Assembly (NCBI GenBank): GCA_964017195.1
Contig: OZ024890.1
Coordinates: forward strand, 46,968,593 to 47,032,592
Direction of reading: 5' to 3'
DNA: 64,000 bases
From: Siderastrea radians
Lineage: Eukaryota; Cnidaria; Anthozoa; Scleractinia; Rhizangiidae
The number at the start of each line of letters is the position of its first letter. The first letter of the stretch is position 1. Positions 26,801 to 38,800 of the stretch are shown here, piece by piece. The notes beneath the pieces were generated by a model. The model searched no databases. It saw only the letters and a list, made by a program, of their open reading frames with translations, and was not told the origin of the DNA. The position numbers were made by a program, and so were the translations under genes.

Positions 26801-29800
26801 GTGCAGCGAATGTAATCATAAACACTTCAAACTTTTTTAAAACTTAACTTAAGTGTAATATTTTCGACTAGAAACTATCGTATCAACACGGAAAAGGTTG
26901 TTTTTCAAGAACAGACACGCACATGGAAAATCCTGCCCGGCATAGGGATAAAGAACCCAATTAAATACTTATAATTAAGCTTAAGCTTACTAAAAACAAA
27001 ATCAAAGGACTCAATCGTTAGGACAGGTTTAATTGCCCTTGCGTAAAAAATGAAAGAGAATAATACTTCGAAAAACATTTCTGTTTAGCCTAATTACTTT
27101 CTTTTTATGTTTTGCTTCGTACCTGTAAACGTATGTCCTGGTTCTTTGGATATAAACAATTTAATTATCTAGCGACATGGTTCGGTTTGATCTCAGTTTT
27201 CACCAAAGCGAACGGTGCGCTGGCTTTTAAGCTTATCTTCATTTACGACAGATGAAAAAGCAAAATTCCAGTTTAAGCCTGCACAATTTCTTGAATGAAA
27301 ATATACCGAACCTCGTTAATTTAAGAGAAAAAAACTGAAAAACGAAGTCATTAAAGTAAATATCGGCGTCAAAAGGCATTGTGGCGATCGCAATTTGAAA
27401 ACTAAAACTGCTGTGTGAAGTGAATTCAACAACAAACTCATCAACCGCCATGCTAAAGCTACACAAAACTAAAACGAGTACTTGCCTTTTGAAGGTATTT
27501 CAAGGTCTTTTATTTCCCTCCTTGTTGAACTTTCCATTTACAACACACACAAGAATTGTGACTTGCCAAAAAAGTCGCACCTTTGAGCCGTAAATAAAAA
27601 AATTCTCGAGTTCAACCGAGGTATGTTGTTTTTCAACTTTCATTCAATGGTTTTCACGCGGTTAATTCGCGCGGTTACCATAACAAAACCGGTCCGGATA
27701 GGAAAAAACTGGACCGGCGGAACGCGCGTCAACAGCCAATCAAATTCAAGGATTCCGGATTCCGGACCGGAAAAATGCTTAAGAAAAAAATAAAGCCCAT
27801 TTACTTACCTTCAATATGTAAAACGATTGGCCGTTTGATCGAAGTATGTTCAAAATTAAGCCATTTTCCCCAAAACTCCTAAGTTGCCCAGTCTTCGTAC
27901 ACCTGGCCCAGTTTTCGCACATCGACGAAACAACATTTCTCCACGAAAACACTCGACGCAAACTGATGTGTCAGCCACCTTGCTGACTGCTTATCGTGTT
28001 TTCTCTTCGATTTGTGAATCATTGTTGTAAATAGCAAATGGTTATTCGGGGGGTGGATGTTTAATCGATCCTGCAGTGTTGATTTTTTGGTCCGTCACTT
28101 TTGGGCGGCTTTTCTTACGCTCAATCCACTGTCTCGTACGTCATTTACTGCCTTGGTAAAGGTAGTTGACAGGTTACTATTCTGCGTATTACAACTGTTA
28201 AGAAAAGGCCTGTATAAGATTCGACGTTTTCCTTCCGTTTCCGCTTACGCCTTTAGAATAGCAACGCTTTACTTCCGTTTCCGCTTACGCTTGCTTTTCT
28301 TAGCTACTTTTGTAAATGTTTATTAGAATCGCAACAGAGTGAAAAAAATCGGTAAAGCCGGTAAACTAACGATATTTCAAGGTGTATGTCAACATTCTAC
28401 GCATAGACATCTACCTTTAATAGTTAATTATTTGACGATTTAGATTGTCTGCGCGGGATTAAGTTTATTCGTGACCTTTGCATGACCTGGATGTAAAGCG
28501 TCGCTGTTATACCACAACAAATACATGTAGTGTATTGTACTTTGCAAGGATTGTTGTGTAATCTTTGCTGCACTTGCGACTTATTAGTTTTCCAATAGTA
28601 AAGTTTAAAATTCAGTTCTTTAACTTATTTAAAAATAGGTTTTGAGAAAGGCGCAGCTAAGTGTACGAAAACTGGCACTGTAGGTCGAAATGTATGCGAA
28701 GATTCTCACCACTAAAATTCAGGAGCAGTTAAATTTAAGCTGGTGTTGAAAGTTCTTCCATTCACTTTCATCTTTTATCTATCATCTGTCCAAAAATCAT
28801 GAAGTTCCATGCAAAATTACCTACAAAACGGGCTATTTGTTCATCTACAATACCTTTACTGTGCAGTGAAAACTGCAAATATTAGCCGCTAAACTTTTAC
28901 TTACCTCGAAAGAAATTGTCCTCACTGACCTGCTTCTTCGTCAAAAAGCCCGGCAAACCGGCAATTTATAGCTGAAATGTTCCTTTTATTTTTGGAATTC
29001 TTCGGTTGACGAAGATTTAAATGACCGACGAAAATAATCAAATAAAGTTCTTTTTGTACGAAAACTGGGCCCGTACGAAAACTGGGCAACATACTGTATC
29101 CCTTCATCAGAACGAACGAATTGCTCTGACGAGGGGCTCACGCTCAAAAGGTCAGCTTTTGAATCGCTGGAGAGAGGCTAATTCACCTTATATCAACTCA
29201 ACTCATGATAAGTTGATGTCAAATCAAAGGGTTTCACCCGGTCTTTCTGTTAAAGGTTTTTGAACATGATGCCTTAGTAAAGGCCCAGTAATACGGGCAA
29301 CATTTTCTTGCAACTTGTCGCGCAAGAATGTTGCCGTTGCAAGTTGAGATTGTTTGTTGCGCGTATTACCACCTTCTCGCGCAACAAATTTTTATGTTGC
29401 AGAAAGTAAAAGCGACATCTACTTTTTGCAACATGAAAATTTGTTGCGCGAGAAGGTGGTAATACGCGCAACAAACAATCTCAACTTGCAACGGCAACAT
29501 TCTTGCGCGACAAGTTGCAAGAAAATGTTGCCCGTATTACTGGGCCTTAACTTCTTCGTAATGTAACATCTCCGTGTTTCCTACCCACAGCCGATCCTTA
29601 TGTTCGTCTTGACAAGTGCACATACTTTGACCAAGCGAGACTGGATCAGCGCTTTGAGGTGGTGGATGAAGAAATCGTGAGCATTTGTAGCAAGTTTGCC
29701 AAAAGTGAGTTTTAAGTTTCTACTTCCATTAAATTATAGCAAAAATATTGCTCAGTCATTTCAGCTTTAGAGTATAGTTCACATGCGTACAATTCACTTG

Positions 29801-32800
29801 AGGATTGTTTGACTTTCGGAATAAAAGGTTGAACAAGTCAAACTCAAAAGAAATGTACTGCAGAGGACCTATTGCGTCCCATTGTACGAGGAAAGTCCCG
29901 GTCAGTCTTCCTGATCACTGCCTTTGCGTCCAGTTGTGAGACTTAATCTACCTTTCTTTTACCTCTTTATCAATCAACAATGGCCAGTCGTTGACCTCAA
30001 GCCACTCGCAAAACCCATTAAATGAGTGTGGGTTTCCTTAATGTCTCTACTAGTTCATTAGTGTAGGAGCCAAGGCTACCAGCCTAAAACACCCTCATCG
30101 TGCAGTAATTCGAAACCACGACTTCCAGCTGAGCGGTCTAGCGCCCTTACCAGCTAACCTAACTAAATGGCGTTCATCTTGAATGACAACCACCACTAAT
30201 TTTTTTTTCAGATCTTGCCTTTAAGAAGAAAACGGAACAATCAAGCACTGCCTACAATGGGTTCAGTAGCAGAGCTGTGGATGAAAACTACTCAATTTAC
30301 TATGATCACAAGTCTTGTACGCACACCAGCAAAGAACAGAATCCATGGTGGAGGGTTGATCTCGGCAGGGAGTACATCGTGACAGGTGCGTAACAGTGGT
30401 TGTTTACCATTCCCCCCCCCCCCCCAAATCCGGGAATTTCGGTTGGAATGTAAATGAGAAGACCAATTTCCTTTTGCCAAACGGAAAATTTCCGGAGAAA
30501 ACGGGATGTTTTGAAAGGTACTCCAGAATTACCAAACAGAATTTCCAAACGGAAAGTTGTGTTCCATTTTCGTTTTTCTACCAGTCCCAGCTAGGTCCTG
30601 CGCCAATAGTCAAACTAGTTCCAGACTCTCTGTAAATAAGAGTGAATTACCCAAATGGAACATGCTAAACTCGAACGGAATTTCCCATTCGGGTGGTTTT
30701 GCTTACCATTTGCACAAACCGTAGACCAACCGGTTTCCCCTAAAATGGTAATCAACCAGTAAGTAAACTAACTTTGTAGTTAGTGAGGGGAGGGGTGAGG
30801 GAGAGCATTTCTACGATTTTGGGATCATTAAGCGTTTCTGGGAAACTCCCCACCTACCCCTCCCCTAACCCAACATTTTGCCCTAAGTGATATTTAGTTA
30901 ATAATGTAATGTTAATGTTGGTTTAGGGAAGGGGCAGGTGGGGAGTTTCTCAGAAACGCATAATGATCCCGATTTTGTTTGTGTTTCCATGCAGGGGAAT
31001 CGAGAAATACACTCCCAAATTGCGGTTGTCTTCAGTAGTTGCGTCTAAGCTTGTTTTTATCGGACAGTTTCAAAGGAAAGTGCCTTCGAAAGTAGCGACC
31101 CTCCGAAAGTAGGAGATGACATTTGACTCAAATCCTGAAAGAGGCGAATTCCGAATGTAACGACCCCCATGAATAAAACAATCTGACGATCTGAGTTAAG
31201 TTAACTGATGCCCTTCACAAAACTATCTGCTAAGACATACACGATGCGAACTCCCGAGGGATACTGTACATTATATCTCTACAAACGCGTTTCCTCTCGT
31301 TAACAATGTATACTGAAAGGGAAAAACCTGATTTCTTTTAAGTGCTGTAATATAACTTTTAAAATAAAATTGTAACTTTTCACACTTATTTTTCAGTTTT
31401 CCCTATTGAATGGATAACTCAGTTCGAAAATGATAAATGTTTTTGCTACCCGAAAGTAGTTGTCACCTGGAAGTAACGACCCCAGTAAGAAGCGATAGAA
31501 AAATACGGCGAAATCCGAAAGCAAAGAGGTTCGTTACATTTGAAACTCTCTGGTATTGTGACGGATGCGCAACAATAATTAATTGTTATCAGCCGTGCAA
31601 CGTAATGGGTGCGTGAAAATCACTAATTTTCAACTAATTTTTCTTGTTGAAACTGGGCAAAAGATACGCTCATACATGTAATGCACCCAGTGTTTTCAAG
31701 AAACATTTTTCTTCTTCCATCCAGATGTTATGATAGTCAATCGTCATAACTACTTCGAACGACTCACCAACTTTGACGTGAGAATTGGCGTGAACAAAGA
31801 CAACTTGCAGAATCCCACGTGCCATGACCGCGTGAGGACTGTGGGCCAGGGACAAGCCTTGCGAGTGCAGTGCGATCCACCAATCCCAGGGCGATACGTG
31901 TCAGTGCAAATGTTTGGAGAAGGAATTCTGACCTTGTGTGAGGTGACAGTTTATTCCAGAGTAGGTAAGTCTGTAGACTGCTACGCAGTCAATTTTTCTC
32001 TTAAAAAGGAATCGATACTGGTGAGGTGCGAAGCGCCGACAGCGTGGAAAGGAGTCTCCCACGCTTGTAGGAAGGTGAGGTGAGGAAAGAGTGTTTACTC
32101 GTAGCACGAGTCAAGTTCGAGTCAGGTTAAAAAGAATACTTTTTTTTAAAATTTGATTTTAAGCTCTTTTGATTGCGATTATTTCTTTCATAATGTTGCT
32201 CCAACTGCTGCTCAAAACATCAACAGTCCAAGATACGTAACTTATGACGGCATGTAAACGTTTTATCGTCAAAGCTTCCGAAGAATCTCTTTCGCGAGCG
32301 TCTCTTCTCACAGTTGAAGAGTTTGAGAGTTGTTCTCTTCTCAACTGTTGAGATAATTTTACCTCGAAACCCCGAAGACAAGGAGAAAATTAAGGTTCGT
32401 ATCCCGCTGAAATACTGGTAAACAATATGTCCTCCAGCATTTTGTCCGCAAAGGGAATAGGTTCTATTGAATGATATCTTGCACACCCTGTGGACGCAAC
32501 AAGGCGCGAACGGTCATACTTTCTCGCTCGGTGCATCGTGAAAATGGGATTTCTTCTTCAGCTATATGCAAATAGAGGTTATATTCTTTCATGAAAATTT
32601 ATAATTACTATGAGATGTCATATCTTTGTAAAGCGGGCTGCGAATGGTAGCTGGAATGACGCTCGTGATCAGGTGATCGATCGATCGATCGATCTCAGAC
32701 CGGACAGTTTAACAATCAGTACTGTTTACCACTGGCACATCATTATGAAAGCAAGAATCGTAATCAAAAGAAATTAAAACAAATTAAAAAACACAATTAC

Positions 32801-35800
32801 TTTTAACCTGAACTCGAACTTGACTCGTGACTCGAACTTGACTCGGACTCGGACAAATCAAAAAGCCAAAACCGTGCTTTGTTCTGTGATAAAGCACTCA
32901 AGGAAGTGACGAGAGCACTCAAGATGTAGGGAGAAGCACTCCTCCGCGGCTCGTGTTCACCCTACACTTCTTTCGTGCTCTCGTCACTTCCTTGCGTGCT
33001 TTATCACAGAACAAAGCACGGTTTTGGCTTTTTGATTTGTTAGAAGTCATGAATAACAAGGTGATTATCGATTACAAGTACAATTTTTTATTTATTTTAG
33101 TATGAACAGGTTTCAATTTCTGATGTACAGACTACCGTAACTAAACACTGCTTCTTTTTCTAGCATAAAAGCTCACTTAATTGTAATTTTTTTAAAACTA
33201 GGTGCTCTAGCGGACCTGTGTCAGCTTGATAATGGTGGCTGTGAACAGGTTTGTTATAACCTGTGTAACCTGAAAGTTAAGTGCGGCTGCTGGCCTGGGT
33301 ACACCCTTGCCTACGATGGTAAAACCTGTGTAGGTAAGTGAAAATTATTTAAATTCAATTTTTTTTTTAGCTTTTTGTGTCACCTATTTTTAATAGTGAC
33401 GAAAATGAAATTTCTCTTTACATCATCACCAATTGTTCAATCATCCAAGTGATGAGACTAAAGAAGGTGATCACCAAGGATGAGATGTCTTGATATTTAA
33501 ACAAATTCTCCTTACTAGTTCCATAACAAATTTATGGGGAACTGTAAGGAGAATATGGATGTTCATATCAGGGCTCAAAGGGTTAAAAGCTTAAAAATGA
33601 AACCCACAAATAATGGCTAAGTTTTGATTTTTTTGTGTCATCTATTTTTGTTTTAATAACGTTTTAAAAAAATTACTCTACCAGGTCTGCTAAAACTATA
33701 AATAGCTAGATTGGCTAGATTGGAGATAGCTGGCAAGTTGAAAAAATTGACCAAGTTTTTCATTATTTGTTTATCTTTGGGAAATTTTCAAAGGAAATAC
33801 AAACCATTCGTGAAACAGTCATTTTTACCATCTGATACAAAGCAAGTGTAGCACCGTCCCTGATTCGTCTGAAGAAATTTCGTTGCATTCTCTGCAATTA
33901 TTTCCATGTTGTTTTCCTCAGACAAGGATGAATGCCAGTCTAACAATGGAGGCTGCGATATTGCACACGGTATATGTATCAACACTCCTGGAAGCTATCA
34001 CTGCGCATGTAAACAAGGATATGAACTCAAAGAGAACAGTGAATTCCTCTGCGAAGGTATGTGGATGAAAGTGACACGAGATATCATAAATGTTATTTTT
34101 TGTCCACGAATTAAAGCAGAAACTCATAAAAATCCGTTTTGAAGTATTGTAGAATCCCGCTATCTCGAACTCTTTAGGGAAACGAAAAATTGTTCTAGAT
34201 AACGAAGGTACGAGATAGCGAAGGTTGTGTGAGTGGAAATTTCATGTTTTTTAGACAAAATCAGGCGAACATTAATAGAAATTACTGACCTACTCAGGTG
34301 CCTTCAGGTGTACATGAAGGTCTCTATATACCATATTGGCTACTCGTACTGCTTTACTTCCGTGTCTTAATCTATTGTAACACCCACGGGGTAAGGCAAA
34401 CGTCCTTACTTAAAGGACCAAGTCGAATTTTTTCTAATTTGACAAATTACAAACTCGGTTGTCATTAAGTCAGCGCGTGATGATGTTCGAGATACGAAGT
34501 GTTACTCTAGGGCATGAGAAGTCACACGGCTCTCAAATCTTGCAGATTTCAACGAATGCAACCTGAATAACGCGGGATGTGAACACGTGTGTAACAACAG
34601 TGCAGGAAGTTTCAACTGTGATTGCAGAACAGGGTTCAAACTTAAAGCTGATAAGTTGGGATGTGAAGGTAAGTACAGTGACATATTCCCTCTAGTAAGG
34701 ACATTAAGGGGGGTGTCTCTTTGAATCTTGCTTTTCAGGGGAGCAGGGCTGTTTGCAGGAATAACAAGGTTCGCCTCCCCTAGATATGTCTCGGTTTTGA
34801 ATCCTGGACTTGGTATTTGAGTTGGCTGTTTATTTTCGCATCGCACCGAGGGTCAATCTACCCAGTTTTCCTCCCTCTACCAAAACCAACTTTTTAAAAT
34901 GTAGTTAAGGAGGACCATCGTGAAAACCACTTGCAAGTAAAATGAAACCACTTGCAAGTCTCTAAATATATATTTTAAATGTAAAGTGCGGAGAAGCTTT
35001 AAAGGAGAAGGTCACTCCAAATATGCCTCCTTTTTTCTTTACACCAATATAACGTACATACAAAGATACGATTCTGAAGAAAATTTCAGCTTCCATAGGG
35101 CTTCTGACCCTTAAGAAATGTCTGTCGAAAGAGGTCTAAATTCTGATGATGAACGGCGCCATCTTAGATACACTTTGTAACCTAGCGACCCTTTTCGTGA
35201 CGTAAAGCAGACCAACCAAGGGATACTCTTTTGGGCTGACCTTTTCCTTAAAACAGATTTACTGAAAATAAATCACATCCGGTTCAGTTTGTCTCCGGTG
35301 AGTTGGTAAATACAATATTTGCAGTACTCTCTACATAACTGTACTCATTGCATGGTGTCAGTTATAGTTGACTGTTGAAATCAGATACATAGGATGTAGA
35401 TACATGTATGTCAAAAGTTCGCTCGGAATCTCCCTGTAACTCAGTGTTTGGAGCATTCGACCCGTGTACTGAAGGTAAGGAGTTTGAATCACATCGGGGT
35501 GTCATTATTTAATTCTTGGAGTTCCATGTTTTTGGTCACAACTGTCAGCATTTTACTACGGATCCATAAGTTTTTATTAGTATTTTCTCTTTTGCATCGA
35601 AAGTGTTCACAACCCTTTATTTCCCTTTGTAGACATCGACGAATGTGCTGAAGCAGATAAGGGCGGGTGTGAACACATGTGTTCCAACTATGAAGGCGGA
35701 TATTACTGCTCTTGTAATGCTGGGTACAGACTCATGGATGATAACAAAGGATGCGAAGGTACAGTTCATATATAAGGTTACGGGCCGAACCTTTGTTACC

Positions 35801-38800
35801 TGCACAAAGTTTAAAATAAAGAGAATTTTTTGGTTTCACTTTTCAAAATTTTTTGACAGCTTTTTGATAGCCTCGGCTTCAAATAACCAATCAATATCGG
35901 CCTCACACAGTTCTTTTATTTTAATTACTCACAAACTGAAGCCGTCAAAAAGTTGTCAAAAAAATGTGAAGAAGTTGTCAAAAATTAAACAATAACTTTA
36001 CGCTAGTAGCAACGGCACCACGTGCTACAATGTAGTAGCCTCAGCCTACTACCCAGGCGTTCTCTTCTCACTCACTCGACTTGGCACGAAATTTCGTGAC
36101 GTCACCGAATGGCATACCGCCGGCGACTCATTCGGTGACGTCATGACGTTTTGCGCCAAGCTGAATGAGCGGCAAGATAACGCCTATGTACTACTCTGTA
36201 CTAGGCTCTCAGTGGTTGTGCCAAAGAGACCAAAATCAACTTAAGTGCGTCTGTCGACTAATGCCGACGAATGCAGCTAACGTTACAAACCTGCAGGACA
36301 AGAAGCAAGAACATGCAGCCAGTGCCAAGCGCAGGAAAGCTCAACCTCGTTAAGCAAAACTGTGGCAACGTCTTGATTTTGATCGTTAAGAAGACACTGC
36401 ACAAGTTTTTTGAATCAGTTGTGTAACACTAGTATTAGAAGAAGCAGGGTAAGGCTCTTGCCAAATGGCGTCGCAAGTAGACTCGAGGCGGAAACTAAAT
36501 AATAGCCTGCAATCATAATATTACTGATTTTGAAGGCTATTAAAATGGTTGTTTAATTTTGGTCAAATTCAGTCTTTTCTTTGTGTTTTCAATTTTTGTT
36601 TAGCTATTGTCATTATTAATTCCTTTGGCCTTATTTGTCAGAGAAAAGTTGACGAAATTCCCTTAATTCGGCAAAATTTATTATCGCAAAATATTACCTT
36701 TCCAAAATCCGGGACTTAAAACTTGGCATCGTTTTTATTCATACCAGGATTTTAAAGATTGATGTCAATAATGTTTTTCCTGCAGAGATATATTGTCCGG
36801 CTTTGGAAGCGCCATTCCGTGGCCTTATTGCGCCGACCATCTGCACTGATGATCGCTATAACATCAGGCGTGGCACGGTCTGTTCTTATGGGTGTGTGTC
36901 CGGACACAACCTCGCGCGTGGAGACCAGTCCCTGGTTTGTCAGATTGACGGATTGTGGAAGGGAACCGTTCCTTACTGCAAACGTAAGTGCTCTATTGTA
37001 TCGTAGATGTATTAGGCCTCGGCCAAACGGGTAAGGTTCAACATCATTTCCATTCAAAACCGCTCAACACTATTGAATTGAACATGTAAAGCACGTTTGG
37101 CTACCCGGTCGAATGATGTTGAATGGAGTTGAACAAAGGCGGTGTGATTGCCATCAAACTTTCAAACCAACATCACTCGACCTTTCTTTTGTTCTCAGGT
37201 GGAAATAACAATGTTCAATTCGTTTGGCCAACACCTTCAACAACGTTTAACACATGCACTTGTAGGAAACACCAATTTCCACCGTTCAGCAATCCATTAT
37301 TTAACAGAGTGGTCCAACGCTTTCGAAAAGTTTAATTCAACAGTGTTGAACACCTGTTGAACCCGGATGTTGAATTCCTTTGGCCAACTCGTTCAACGTC
37401 GTACAATAAAGTTCAGTGATTTTAAAACAATAATAAAATATTTCCTGACTCAGAGCGCAATAAAAATTTTTAAAAACTGTTAAAGTGGAATATTTCGTCC
37501 GGACCAACCGAACTTCATCAGCCACGGTAGAAATGTGAATATTAAGAAGGGTTCTATCACTAATTCGAAGCCATTGTCTCTATTCAAAGCGGGCTTTCGT
37601 AACCAGATCTCAATTGCTTCCCTTATGCGGCGTTTAATATTCACATTTCTACCGTGGCTGATGAAGTTCGGTTGGTCCGGACGAAATATTCCACTTTAAC
37701 AGTTTTTAAAAATTTTTATTGCGCTCTGAGTCAGGAAATATTTTATTATTTTTTAAAATCATGTTTCCAGAGCAGGAAAACAATGTTTTTGATTGTAAAG
37801 TTCAGTGATGTTGAATATGGTTAACTGAGGCCTTAAATACATAAACCGGATGGTATTTAGTTTGAAACACCCAGAAGAGCCTAAGAAGATAAAAAATGAA
37901 GAGCAAACAGGTGTAATTCTAATCTATGTGAAAATTTAATCCGTGGAAATCTATGCCACTAAATTGTCTTGTCGCTCGAAGTTACGAAATTATTTGGATG
38001 GTTGTTTAAATTTGTTCTAAATTTAACTTCTGGAGCTCTCAGGAATCCAGAAATTGTTATGTCCTTTAAAATAACTGAATGGTCTGAGCATCACTGTTTT
38101 TTTTAAAGCCCCTTAGAATTTGAGAATGTCCCTTTCTCTTTTTTCTTTTCTGTTCAATACAACTTATGCAGAAGTGGTCAGCTATTCTATTTATTTATTA
38201 AATTTGTCAGCGGTTGTTTGCCCGAAGTTGTCTGTACCTGACAAGGGTGGAGTGGTCCCAGCATTGTGCTCTCAAACAGACGTCGAGTACGGCACACGAT
38301 GTGTCTTCTACTGCGGTGACGGATATGCGCTGAGTGGCCCCAGGTACACCACGTGTCAGAACGATACAAGCTGGAGTGAGATTGCACCACTGTCCTGCGT
38401 TAGAGGTGTGTACACATGTTTCAGCATACTTGCAAAAAACCTTTCATATTTGTTTCGTTATAGTACAAAAGCGGCTGCTCGCCTTTTTGTTGTCAATCAA
38501 CTACTCAATAACCAGTTTGCACTACTTTGCCCTCGCAGTGTACACGGATCCATGGATTTCGTGTCCGATCGACAGAGTTGAGGAACTTGAACCAGACAAG
38601 TCAACAGTGGTGCTGGGATACAAATGGCAGCTTCCACGAACCAACATGAAGAACGTGACAGTGTCGCCTAGCAATTATGACGAGAATTATCCATTCCCTG
38701 TTGGCAGGCACCGTGTCACGTGGATAGGAACCAGCGATCGTGGAACACAGAAGAGCTGCAGTTTCCACATCACTGTCAGTGGTAAGCACAATGGTCGAAA

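Larger units (their letters stand above)
26463..29096. mobile_element. mariner-like TIR element (no transposase), TA target site
   Basis: Left end TA-CAGTGTGTTGCCCAG, right end CTGGGCAACATACTG-TA: inverted, begins CAGT, flanked by TA, as in Tc1/mariner elements. The TTTTCGTAC extension is repeated twice at the right end. Related CAGTTTTCGTACAC pieces at about 27878-27918 and 28661-28683 suggest nested or fragmentary relatives. No transposase frame is seen in 2.6 kb. Confidence 0.65.

Noticed and set aside
29274..29566. nearly identical open frames on both strands
   Set aside because: Direct result of the long palindrome.
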